DNA of 10,972 nt from Hyphomicrobiales bacterium (GTDB taxonomy: Bacteria > Pseudomonadota > Alphaproteobacteria > Rhizobiales > Aestuariivirgaceae). The position numbers and the translations under genes were made by a program. Shown piece by piece: positions 1 through 8,600 of the stretch. Position 1 is the stretch's first letter; every line of letters starts with the position of its first letter. The stretch is taken from positions 1-10,972 of the forward strand of contig JAAURV010000073.1 in the NCBI GenBank assembly GCA_012032065.1, written 5' to 3'. The notes beneath the pieces were generated by a model. It had not been told where the DNA came from. It did not search any database and saw only the letters and a program-made list of their open reading frames with translations.

Positions 1-2
1 GT

Positions 3-293
3 TACTATAAGCAGGAGTTCAAGCTGGAGAAGCTGATCGACGATCTGCGCGGCGAGACCTTTCATACGCTGGACAAGCAGCGCAAGGCGCATATCTACGC
101 CGACTATGTGTGGCAGATCAAAACGGTGGTGTCGGAAGGCGAAACGGCGCGCGCCAGCCTGTCGAAATCGCTGGGACGGCAGGCGCCTCAGAGGCTCGTC
201 AATATCCGGGAAGCGGCCCGGATCCGGCTTCTGAAAACCGCTTCCAGGCTTAGGTTTTGCCATGACACTGGTCCTTTCTCAGATCGCACATGA
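3..293 (+). CDS. 3' end of an unrecognised gene (partial, start outside window)
   Basis: This frame is open from the first bases of the window to a TGA at 291-293 and gives about 96 residues. I do not recognise the family. The first 60 residues are charged and look like ordinary soluble, mostly helical protein (YYKQEFKLEKLIDDL, then KQRKAHIYADYVWQIKTVV), with GC-rich third positions. From about base 180 the translation becomes arginine-rich and low in complexity, and the codon use worsens, so the real C-terminus may lie elsewhere. After a one-base shift near 180 another frame ends at a TAG at 251-253. An inverted repeat, GGAAGCGG (209-216) with CCGCTTCC (238-245), falls in this doubtful part and could belong to a gene end rather than to coding sequence. 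The TGA overlaps the ATG at 290. Given the many single-base indels elsewhere in the window, the C-terminal reading should not be trusted. Confidence 0.45.
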   Translation, partial: YYKQEFKLEKLIDDLRGETFHTLDKQRKAHIYADYVWQIKTVVSEGETARASLSKSLGRQAPQRLVNIREAARIRLLKTASRLRFCHDTGPFSDRT

Positions 294-1242
294 TAGCGCC
301 GATGCCCGTTTCAAGCAACAGGGCAAGAATGGTTCGGATCGTTCAAATGCCGGAATTTGAAGACAAGAAGCTGAGTGAACTCAGAAACCTCCTGGATACA
401 TGGTGGTGGGTGCTTTTCTTATATGTTCTCGTCTCATGCGGCATCGTAGCTTTCGTAATAAAATACTTTGTGTTTCGAGATGGAGGATCGCAGATCTCTC
501 GGGAGTCCGCGGCGCTGCTCGGCGTCACGCTTGCAGCCGTTCTCGGATTCCTCGGCATTCTGGTCTCAAAATTCTTTGAGCTGAAAAACAGTACATCGAG
601 ATCGAGAACGAGATCATCGACCGCGAACATATTCTTTGCAAGCGGCTGATTGCGTTCCACGCCGAAATCAATGGAAACCTTGTTGGCCTGGCCGAGTACT
701 ATTCAAAGACGCGCCGCGAGCAGCTGGTTCAACTGCTTCTTAACGATCCAAAAGGAAATCGCTTCGGCAAATCGGATACGTCGAACCCGATTTTCGACGA
801 GAACCGGGCGCACATATTCGAGTTCGGCAGGCGGGCCATAGAGGCGATTACGGATTACTACAATCTCGAATCGAATTTGAACCTCGCCATTGAGGCGCTG
901 TCGCTGCCCGAATTCAGAGCCCTGCGCGAGCCTCAGAAGATCAAATGGCATGTTTACACTCTAAGGCTCGTCGAAAAAGTCGCCGAAGCAGGGTGGATGG
1001 CGAGACGCGAAGTCGAGAAGGAGCTTGCCGACAGGAAAAGCGACTTTCAGTCAAGCAGCCGAAAGGTCGACTTTCCCAGCTTTGATCAACAACAGTTAAT
1101 GCATCAAAGGGTTGTAGTATGGGGCAGCGTTTCCGAATCCGAATTTGAACCGCTTTTTAAGCGGCTTAAGCGACTCGAAGAGCGTAAGAAAGGTGCCGCC
1201 AGCAGACCCAGAACTGGCCGCCGGAAATCAGCTAAACGATAG
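290..1242 (+). CDS. Unrecognised two-helix membrane protein with a large C-terminal domain (frameshifted near 585)
   Basis: Two frames join into one protein of about 300 residues if one A is restored in the A-run at 584-588, giving ...FFELKKQYIEIENE. The upstream frame stops at 649. The downstream frame is open from before the junction to the TAG at 1240-1242. Possible starts are ATG at 290, 329 or 347; none has a strong ribosome binding site. The 329 start (MVRIVQMPEFEDKK) or the 347 start looks more natural than 290. Numbering from 290, residues 38-62 (beginning WWWVLFLYVLV) and 74-96 are two hydrophobic helices. They are followed by a charged, largely helical cytoplasmic-type domain of about 220 residues with a basic tail ending in TGRRKSAKR. 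No catalytic motif is visible and I cannot name the family. Local GC is clearly lower than in flanking genes (28 of 60 bases at 361-420 and 23 of 60 at 421-480), which suggests acquired DNA or weak selection. It occupies the place where dpp permease genes would be expected. Confidence 0.6.
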
Positions 1243-1317
1243 GTAGAATAGGGCCAACCATGTCAATATCCCTTTTCAAGTCATTATGTAGTTCACTCCG
1301 TATAACAGTTCAATAAC

Positions 1318-2304
1318 ATGTCACTGCTTGACATCGAAAACCTGACCGTCGAATTCAAGACCGCATCCGGCTGGTTCCGGGCGGTCGATTCCGTCTCGCT
1401 CCACGTTGAGAAGGGCGAAGTACTTGCAATTGTTGGCGAATCTGGTTCGGGCAAGTCGGTGTCGATGCTGGCGGTGATGGGGCTTCTGCCGTGGACGGCT
1501 CGGGTGACGGCGGACCGGATGGATTTCGAGGGCCGGAGCCTGCTCAAGCTCACGCCCAAGGAACGGCGACAGATCATCGGCAAGGACATTGCGATGATCT
1601 TCCAAGAGCCGACGTCGAGTCTCAATCCCTGCTTCACCATCGGCTTCCAGCTCACCGAGGCGATGAAGGTGCATCTCGATCTCGACCGGCAGGGCCGCCG
1701 CGACCTTGCGATCAAGCTGCTGAGTGACGTCGGCATCCCATCGCCGGAGCAGCGGCTTTCCTCTTTTCCACACCAGCTTTCGGGCGGCATGAACCAGCGG
1801 GTCATGATCGCCATGGCGATTGCCTGCAACCCAAAACTGCTTATCGCCGACGAGCCGACAACCGCGCTCGATGTCACCATTCAGGCGCAGATCCTCGAGC
1901 TTCTCGTCAAGCTGCAGAAGGAAAACGGCATGGGTCTCGTGTTGATCACGCATTCGATGGGCGTTGTGGCCGAAACCGCGGACCGGGTGTGCGTGCAATA
2001 TGCGGGGCAGAAGGTGGAGGAGCGCAAAGCCGCGGACCTCTTCAGCGATCCGCGGCATCCCTATACTGCTGCCTTGCTGGCAGCATTGCCTGAGCGCTCC
2101 AATGGCCGCAGGCTGGTGTCGATTGCGGGCGTGGTGCCAGGACAATTCGACAGGCCGAACGGCTGCCTGTTTTCGCCGCGCTGCCCGCTCGCCACCGATC
2201 TTTGCCGGAGCGCCGTGCCGATGCGGGTCGACGGCGCACTCTGCCATTATCCGCTGCGCAAGGGAGTGCCGGACTCGCATCCGGGTACGGAGAAGGCCGC
2301 ATGA
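1318..2304 (+). CDS. dppD: Dipeptide/oligopeptide ABC transporter ATP-binding protein (DppD/OppD type)
   Basis: This is a complete 328-residue ATPase that powers import of di- or oligopeptides together with a DppF-type partner and two permeases at the inner membrane. The ABC motifs are in order: Walker A GESGSGKS at 40-47, Q-loop Q96 in IFQEPTSSLNP, signature LSGGM at 154-158, Walker B LLIADE at 174-179, D-loop ALD at 183-185, and switch histidine H212. The residues after the histidine read HSMGVV, where the family more often has HDLGVV. The C-terminal peptide-transporter extension is present: HPYTAALLAALPE, then a cysteine-containing GCLFSPRCPLATDLC segment as in DppD/OppD. Length is normal for the family (about 320-340). 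The conserved N-terminus MSLLDIENLTVEF supports the ATG at 1318, yet no Shine-Dalgarno sequence lies upstream. A TATAAC at 1301-1306 could be a -10 element and would give a nearly leaderless transcript. The stop overlaps the next start. No permease genes lie upstream in the window. Substrate is not determinable. Confidence 0.95.
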   Translation: MSLLDIENLTVEFKTASGWFRAVDSVSLHVEKGEVLAIVGESGSGKSVSMLAVMGLLPWTARVTADRMDFEGRSLLKLTPKERRQIIGKDIAMIFQEPTSSLNPCFTIGFQLTEAMKVHLDLDRQGRRDLAIKLLSDVGIPSPEQRLSSFPHQLSGGMNQRVMIAMAIACNPKLLIADEPTTALDVTIQAQILELLVKLQKENGMGLVLITHSMGVVAETADRVCVQYAGQKVEERKAADLFSDPRHPYTAALLAALPERSNGRRLVSIAGVVPGQFDRPNGCLFSPRCPLATDLCRSAVPMRVDGALCHYPLRKGVPDSHPGTEKAA

Positions 2305-3288
2305 CCATTGTCGTCGAAGCAAGAGACCTTACGCGCTACTACAAGGTCTCGCGCGGCGCGTTTTCCAATCCTGCAACGCTGAAAGCGGTCGATGGCGCGA
2401 GCTTCACGCTGGAGCGCGGCAAGACGCTGGCGGTTGTCGGCGAATCGGGCTGCGGGAAATCCACGCTGGCGCGCATCGTCACCATGATCGAGCCGCCGAC
2501 ATCGGGGACGCTCTCCATTGCCGGACAGGATGTGGCGCAAGCATCCCGCGCGGAGCGAAAGGCGTTGAGATCGCGCGTGCAGATCGTGTTCCAGAACCCC
2601 TACGGCTCCGCTCAATCCGCGTCAGAAGGTCGGGCGCGCGCTCGAGGAGCCGCTAGCCATCAACACGGATCTCTCCGCCAGCGAGCGGCGCGAGCGTGCC
2701 CGCGCCATGATGGAAAGCGTTGGCCTCCGGCCCGAACACTACGATCGTTATCCGCACATGTTCTCTGGCGGGCAGCGCCAGAGAATCGCCATTGCGCGCG
2801 CGCTGATGCTCGATCCCGATTTGCTGGTGTTGGACGAACCTGTCTCGGCGCTCGATGTGTCAATCCAGGCGCAGGTTTTGAATCTGCTCGCCGATCTGCA
2901 GGAGAAGCACAAGCTTGCGTATCTCCTGATCAGCCACGATCTCGCCGTGGTGCGGCACATCGCCGAGGATGTAATGGTGATGTATCTGGGGCGCGTGGTG
3001 GAGCAGGGGAAATGCGCGGAACTGTTCCGCGCGCCACAGCATCCCTATACGCGGGCATTGCTTTCCGCGACGCCGATGGCGAGAGCCAACGCCAAGCGCG
3101 ACAGGATCGTGCTCAAGGGCGAACTGCCGTCGCCGCTTTCGCCGCCCTCCGGCTGCACCTTCCACCCGCGCTGCCCGCTCGCTTTCGACAAATGCAAGGT
3201 TGTGACGCCGGTGCTTGAATCGAATGGCGTCGATCTCGTGGCGTGTCATGCGGCGCATGCGCCAACTTCCCGGACCGAGGCTGCTTGA
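2301..3288 (+). CDS. dppF: Dipeptide/oligopeptide ABC transporter ATP-binding protein (DppF/OppF type), frameshifted near 2608
   Basis: This is the partner ATPase of DppD. The ATG at 2301 overlaps the dppD stop (ATGA, 2301-2304) and has a good Shine-Dalgarno, GGAGAAGG at 2289-2296. The first part gives Walker A GESGCGKS (47-54) and the Q-loop VFQNPYGS (Q98). The frame then leaves the family. Removing one base at 2607-2610 (TCCG should be TCG or TCC) restores ...QNPYGSLNPRQKVGRALEEPL. The second part carries the signature FSGGQ (154-158), Walker B LLVLDE (174-179), switch histidine ISHD (H212), HPYTRALLSATP, and the GCTFHPRCPLAFDKC cysteine segment. The restored protein has 328 residues, as expected. 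No other damage is visible, so a sequencing error is likelier than a dead gene. If the shift is real, the first product would lack the signature and Walker B and be inactive. The stop at 3286-3288 directly abuts the next ATG. Confidence 0.92.
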
Positions 3289-4887
3289 ATGACGTTGCGC
3301 CCCGAACTCACCGCCGGCGAGGCGCTGGTCACCCTGCTCGAAGCTTATGGCGTCGACACGATCTTCGGCATTCCCGGCGTGCACAATATCGAGATGTACC
3401 GGGCGCTGCCGCGTTCGAAGATCAGGCACATTCTGGTGCGGCACGAACAGGGCGCGGGATTCATGGCGGACGGTTATGCGCGCGCCACGGGCAAGCCCGG
3501 CGTATGCTTCACCATCACGGGGCCGGGCCTTCTCAATATCCTCACGCCGATGGGGCAGGCGTGGTCGGATTCGAGCAACATGCTGGTGATTTCGTCGGCA
3601 CTCGACATCAAGGACGCTGCGCAGGGAAGGGGCCGGCTGCACGAGATGATCGACCAGCGCGCCGCCGCCGCATCGGTTACGAGTTTTTCAACCCGTGCAT
3701 ACACGCCGAAGGACATTCGCGACGGCGTAGCTCAGGCTTTTGCGCGCTTCGCGAGCCAAAGGCCAAGGCCCGCTTATTTGGAGATCCCGCTCGATCTCTT
3801 GAAGGAACCAGCGGGCGAAGGCTGGGTGGCGCGGAGTTTGCCTACGGTTGCGAGCCCTTCGGACGCATCGATTGCTGCCGCAATCGCCAAACTCGCGAAA
3901 GCAAGGAGGCCGGTGATCGTTCTCGGCGGCGGCGCGCTGCATGCCGGCGCCGCGGCGGTGAAGATCGCGGAGCTTTTGAAGGCGCCGATCCTGACCACGA
4001 CGGCGGGCAAGGGAGCTGTGCGGGCCGATCATCCCTTGTGCATCGGCTACGGGATGGGACGCAGCGAAGCGCCTGCATTTCTGAAACGCTCGGATGCTAT
4101 TCTTTGCGCCGGGTCCGAACTCTCCGAAACGGACTTCTGGGACGACTCGGTTGTCATTGAAGAGAACCTGATCCGCATCGATATCGATCCGACCTCGCTG
4201 GCAAGGCCTCATACCGCGGAGATCGCCATACTTGGCGATGCCAAAGTGGCTTTGGAAGGAATCGCGGCGGGACTTACGCCGCATGGCGGACGGCCTCGGC
4301 GGGGCATTCCCGAAAGCGAGACGGACGATCTGCACAAGCTCATTCCCGATCCGACGCGCGAAAAGCTCGCCAAGATTCTGGATACGGTCCGCAAGGCGCT
4401 GCCCGAGGAAACGGTGGTCTGTTCCGACATGACGCAAATCGCCTATGTGGCGAACGAGGTGTTTCCGGTGCAGCGCCCGCGCACGTGGCTCCATCCGGTC
4501 GGATTTGGAACCTTGGGCTTTGCGCTGCCGGCGGGCATTGGCGCGAAGTTCGGGGTTGGTCACACCCCGGTCGCGGTGATGATCGGAGATTATGGGCTGC
4601 AATTCACGCTCAATGAGCTGGGCACAGCCGTCGAGCACAAGCTGCCGCTGATCGTGCTGTTGTGGAACAACGAACTTCTCGGCGCCATCCACGACAACAT
4701 GGCGCGGTCCGGCATTCAGCCCAACGCGGTGACGCTTCGCAATCCGGACTTTCAGGCGCTGTCCAAGTCTTACGGATGCGCGGCGGAAAAACCGATGTCC
4801 TTGAAAGCGCTCGGCGAAGCGATCGGCAGGGCGCTCAAGGCGGACGGTCCGACGGTCATCGAAATGACTCCGGGCATGGTCCGCTGA
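3289..4887 (+). CDS. Thiamine-diphosphate enzyme, 5-guanidino-2-oxopentanoate decarboxylase (AruI) family
   Basis: This is a complete 532-residue member of the acetolactate synthase/2-keto-acid decarboxylase superfamily. Its three domains are visible: the pyrimidine-binding domain at about 1-170, with FGIPGVHNIEMYR and the catalytic glutamate E53 in VRHEQGAGFMADGYAR; a central domain at about 190-330; and the ThDP/Mg domain at about 370-530. The metal-binding motif reads GDYG (433-436) with the paired asparagine at N460 in LLWNNELLG. GDYG in place of GDG, together with the N-terminal pattern, resembles from memory the AruI group, which decarboxylates 2-ketoarginine in the arginine transaminase pathway, more than true acetolactate synthase. 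The actual substrate is an inference, and another 2-keto acid is possible. The ATG directly follows the dppF stop (TGAATG) with GAGG 8 bases upstream, so translation is probably coupled to the transporter ATPases. It is one of the few long genes here without a frameshift. Confidence 0.88.
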   Translation: MTLRPELTAGEALVTLLEAYGVDTIFGIPGVHNIEMYRALPRSKIRHILVRHEQGAGFMADGYARATGKPGVCFTITGPGLLNILTPMGQAWSDSSNMLVISSALDIKDAAQGRGRLHEMIDQRAAAASVTSFSTRAYTPKDIRDGVAQAFARFASQRPRPAYLEIPLDLLKEPAGEGWVARSLPTVASPSDASIAAAIAKLAKARRPVIVLGGGALHAGAAAVKIAELLKAPILTTTAGKGAVRADHPLCIGYGMGRSEAPAFLKRSDAILCAGSELSETDFWDDSVVIEENLIRIDIDPTSLARPHTAEIAILGDAKVALEGIAAGLTPHGGRPRRGIPESETDDLHKLIPDPTREKLAKILDTVRKALPEETVVCSDMTQIAYVANEVFPVQRPRTWLHPVGFGTLGFALPAGIGAKFGVGHTPVAVMIGDYGLQFTLNELGTAVEHKLPLIVLLWNNELLGAIHDNMARSGIQPNAVTLRNPDFQALSKSYGCAAEKPMSLKALGEAIGRALKADGPTVIEMTPGMVR

Positions 4888-4901
4888 ACCGGAAGCTGGA
4901 C

Positions 4902-4921
4902 CGGCGCGGGGAGGCGCGCCG
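4902..4921. terminator. GC-rich hairpin between convergent genes, possible terminator
   Basis: CGGCGCG (4902-4908) pairs perfectly with CGCGCCG (4915-4921) around a six-base loop GGGAGG. It lies 14 bases after the decarboxylase stop and 31 bases from the fasciclin stop on the other strand, the position expected of a shared terminator. There is no T-tract on either side, so intrinsic termination is not demonstrated. Confidence 0.3.
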
Positions 4922-4952
4922 ATCCCATCTGCGACAGATCGGCCGCAGGCTT

Positions 4953-5440
4953 CTACATCCTCGGCATGATTACCGTGTCGATGACATGGATCACGCCATT
5001 GTCCGCGGCTATGTCAGCAGTGACGACCTTGGCGCCGTCGACCATGACGCCATCGGTGCCGTTCACCTTGATTTCAGACCCCTGGACAGACTTGGCCATG
5101 GTCTCTTTTCCGGCCACATCGGCGGCCATCACTTTTCCCGGAACAACGTGATAGGTCAGGATCGCGGCCAGCTTCTCCTTGTTCTCGGGCTTCAGAAGGT
5201 CTTCGACCGTGCCGGCGGGCAGCTTGGCGAAGGCTTCATCGGTGGGCGCGAACACGTGAACGGGCCTGGGCCTTTCAAGGTTTCGACAAGGCCCGCGGCC
5301 TGCACGGCGGCGACGAGAGTCTTAAAGGAGCCGTTGGCGGCGGCTGTGTCGACGATATCGCCGGCAAATGCCGAAGCCGAAGCAAAGGCCAGCGATACAC
5401 CCGCCGCGGCGGCCAAAAGGGAATTGCGAAGAGAACGCAT
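4953..5440 (-). CDS. Secreted fasciclin (FAS1) domain protein, frameshifted near 5255
   Basis: This is a single-FAS1-domain protein read on the minus strand, about 162 residues when repaired. The N-terminus MRSLRNSLLAAAAGVSLAFA with a likely AFA cleavage site around residue 26 is a Sec signal peptide, so the mature protein is periplasmic or secreted. The domain follows: DIVDTAAANGSFKTLVAAVQ, the H1 region GPFTVFAPTDEAFAKLP, the YHVV motif, and the H2 region ADNGVIHVIDTVIMP at the end. The first frame runs from 5440 and leaves the family after GPGPFT. Adding one G on the coding strand near 5255 (ACGTG to ACGGTG) restores FTVFAPTDEAF. FAS1 domains are adhesion-type modules, and small bacterial secreted forms have mostly unknown roles. 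The start is supported by GGAGG six bases upstream. It is convergent with the decarboxylase and divergent from aas, so it is its own transcription unit. Confidence 0.88.
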
Positions 5441-5445
5441 ATCAT

Positions 5446-5451
5446 ACCTCC
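5446..5451 (-). promoter_or_regulatory. Ribosome binding site of the fasciclin gene
   Basis: On the minus strand this reads GGAGGT. Its GGAGG core ends six bases before the ATG at 5440, which fixes that start. The rest of the 208-base divergent spacer (5441-5648) holds no convincing gene. I looked for an alphaproteobacterial general-stress sigma pattern (GGAAC with CGTT 16-17 bases on) before the fasciclin gene and did not find one. Confidence 0.7.
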
Positions 5452-5636
5452 ATGTTTGATGCGTGACCCCTGTAACGTTGTCTTCCGGCCAGCGGATGAT
5501 GTCCTTTCACCATGCAAAAAACCTCTCCGGGAATTAGCGTTTGCATGATCCGCCTCGGCTCTGACATATTTGCGGGAATCACGCGGAAAGGATGCATGAC
5601 GGTGAACCATCCCATGGCCGGCGCGACGCGCCCAAC

Positions 5637-5640
5637 GAGG
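5637..5640 (+). promoter_or_regulatory. Ribosome binding site supporting the GTG start of aas
   Basis: GAGG lies eight bases before GTG at 5649. Reading from this GTG gives MSHANQFALLTT, the usual opening of LplT/Aas fusions (NQFALL followed by RFWPLFVTQ). It therefore decides the start against the out-of-family TTG at 5642, which is in the frame used after the first frameshift. Confidence 0.55.
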
Positions 5641-5648
5641 TTTGCGCC

Positions 5649-8600
5649 GTGAGCCACGCCAATCAATTTGCGCTGCTCACTACCAACGCTTCTGGCCGCT
5701 GTTCGTCACGCAAGCCATTGGCGCGTTCAACGACAATGCATTTCGTTTTTCTCTGTCGATGATCTTGATCTACGACATCGGCAAGCGCACGGGTCTCGAC
5801 GGCAGCCTGCTCAATACCGTGTCCGCCGGTCTCTTGGTGTTGCCGTTCTTTCTGTTCTCGGCAACCGCGGGCCAGCTTGCGGACAAGCTGGACAAGGCGT
5901 GGCTCGCGCAGCGCATCAAACTGGTCGAGATCGCGGTCATCGCTCTCGCCAGCGTTTCGCTGTTTACCGACATGGTGTGGCTGCAACTGCTTTGCGTTTT
6001 TCTGACGGGCACGCAGTCAGCTTTCTTTGGACCGATCAAGTACTCGATCTTGCCGCAGCATCTGCAGAAGGGTGAACTCCTGGGCGGCAATGGCCTTGTC
6101 GAGATGGGAACGTTCCTCGCCGTGCTGCTTGGCACGATGTTCGGCGGCTTTTTTATTCTCTCGGGCTTCGGCCGTTATGGCGTTTCGATCGTGATGATCG
6201 GGCTTGCGATCATCGCTTACCTTTCGGCGCGGCAGATTCCGGCAGCGCCACCGCCTCAGCCGGACCTCAAGCTCAACCGCAACATCATCGCCGAAACCTG
6301 GCATGTGGTGGCGCAGGCGCGCGAACGTTATGATGTATTCCAGGCGATCCTCGGTATTTCCTGGTTCTGGTTTCTCGGGGTCGTCTTTCTCACGCAGATT
6401 CCATTCTACACCGAGAGCGATTTGGGCGCCGACCAGGTTGTCGCCAACGTCATTATCACTGTGTTCAGTGTCGCGATCGGCGCGGGCTCCATTGTCACCA
6501 ACCGGCTTCTGAAGGGCGAAGTCTCGGTCAAATATGTGCCGCTGGCGGCGATTCTGATGACGCTCTTCATCGTCGATCTGTGGTTCGCCACCGGGCAGTT
6601 CAGTGCGGCATTCGCGGGCCAAACCCCGGTCACCGCCGGCGAGATGCTGTCAAGTTTCTCCGGCTGGCGGGTACTGGTTGATCTTGGCTTGGTGGCGTTT
6701 CTTGCCGGCATTTATGTGGTTCCGCTCTATGCGCTGGCGCAAACTCGCGCCGCGCCACCGAGACGGGCGCGCGTCATTGCCGCCAACAACATCGTCAATG
6801 CGGTGTTCATGACCGCGGCGACCATTCTCTCCGCGTTGCTGATCGGGATAGGATTTTCGGCGAGAGGCCTCTTCCTCCTTCTGGGCCTGGCAAACGCGGT
6901 TGCCGCGATCTACGCCGTCATGCTGCTGCCGCAGGAACTCGTCGCCAACTTCGCGCGCATGATCTTCAAGCTCTTCTATCGCGTCGAAGTGCGCGGGCAG
7001 GAGAACTACGCGGAAGCAGGCCGCAAAGCGGTGATCGTCGCCAATCACCAGTCGCTGCTCGATGGGCCGCTCTTGTCGGCGTTTCTTCCCGAGCGCGCGA
7101 GCTACGCCATCAACAGTTTCATGGCGAAGCGCTGGTGGGTGAAGCCTGCGTTTCACATGTTCAACATTTTTGCCCATCGATCCCACCAATCCGATGGCGC
7201 TTCGAAGCCTGGTGCGCGAACTGGACAAGGGGCGCAAGGTGGTAATCTTCCCGGAAGGCCGCCTCACCATCACGGGTTCGCTGATGAAAGTCTATGAAGG
7301 GCCGGGGACGATTGCACATATGGCGAACGCCAAGGTTCTGCCTGTGCGCATCGATGGCGCGCAGTTCTCGCAGTTCTCGAAGATGCGGGGCAAGCTGCGG
7401 CTCAAGTGGTTCCCCAAGATCACGCTCACCTATTTGCCGCCGGTGAAATTCGAAACGCCGGAGGGGCTGAAAGGTTCGGAGCTTCGCGATCATCTCGCCG
7501 ACAAGCTCTACGACGTAATGACCGGCATGATGCTGAGATCGAGCCCGGCGGACAAAATGCTGTTCGACTCGCTGCTCGATGCGCGCAAGGCACACGGCCG
7601 CAAGCACAAGATCGTCGAGGACGTGACCCGGAGCCCGATTACCTATGACCGGATCGTGCTCGGCAGTTTCATTCTTGGGCGCAAGATCGCGGCGCTGACG
7701 CCCAATCAGAAAACCGTGGGCGTCTTGCTGCCGAACGCCGCGGGAAATCTCATCACCTTCTTCGGCCTTCATGTTCATGGCCGGATTCCGGCGATGCTGA
7801 ATTTTCGACCGGTCCCATCAATATGTCGGCGGCCTGCACGGCGGCGCAGGTGACGACCATCATTACCTCGCGGCGATTCATCGAAGCGGCGGAAATGCAG
7901 AACGATCTCGCGGTGCTCGAGAAATCGTGCCGCATCGTTTATCTCGAGGATGTGCGCGAAAGCGTGGGGCTTGGCGACAAGCTGTATGGCCTCTTCGCCC
8001 GCGCGTTTCCAGGCCGCGCGCTTTCCTCGGCCGGAGCGTCGCGCGATCCCAATTCGGCGGCTGTCGTTCTTTTCACCTCGGGCTCCGAAGGCGTGCCGAA
8101 AGGTGTCGTTCTCTCACACGGTAATCTGCAAGCAAACCGCTATCAGGTGGCGGCGCGCATCGACTTCTCGGCCAGCGATCTCATCTTCAACGCATTGCCG
8201 ATGTTCCATGCCTTTGGGCTCACCATCGGCACCCTGCTTCCCGTGCTTTCGGGCGTCAAGGTGTTTCTCTATCCTTCGCCGCTGCACTACAAGATCGTGC
8301 CCGAGCTCTGCTACGACACCAACGCCACCATTCTTCTCGGCACGGACACGTTCCTCACGGGTTATGCCAAGAACGCGCATCCCTACGATTTCTTCGCCAT
8401 GCGCATGGTGGTGGCGGGCGCCGAACGCGTGAAGCCGGAAACGCGCGACATCTGGATGGAGCGTTTCGGCATCCGCATCATCGAAGGTTACGGCGCCACC
8501 GAATGCGCGCCGGTGCTCGCCGCCAACACGCCGATGCACATGAAGTACGGGACCGTGGGGCGCATGTTCGATGGCATCGAGTATCGCATCGAACCGGTGG

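Noticed and set aside
209..245. Inverted repeat GGAAGCGG / CCGCTTCC as a terminator
   Set aside because: The loop is 21 bases and no T-tract follows. It lies in an open frame of uncertain validity, so it may be chance.
290..1242. Phage-defence or mobile-element interpretation of the low-GC gene
   Set aside because: No nuclease, NTPase, transposase or toxin motif, no terminal repeats and no partner gene are visible. Only topology and GC hint at it.
1321..2322. Long minus-strand open frame of 333 codons opposite dppD
   Set aside because: It mirrors the codon periodicity of dppD, which has every ABC motif. The translation is Arg/His-rich without recognisable domains.
3688..4692. Minus-strand open frame of 334 codons opposite the ThDP enzyme
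   Set aside because: Shadow of a GC-rich gene; no domain, no ribosome binding site, and the plus-strand gene is unambiguous.
5541..5570. Possible promoter before aas: TTGCAT, 18 bases, CATATT
   Set aside because: Only three and four of six bases agree with the consensus hexamers, which is not enough to claim a promoter.
5442..5666. Minus-strand open frame of 74 codons in the fasciclin/aas divergent spacer
   Set aside because: It overlaps the aas start and the fasciclin ribosome binding site and resembles no protein I know, so it is more likely spacer sequence.
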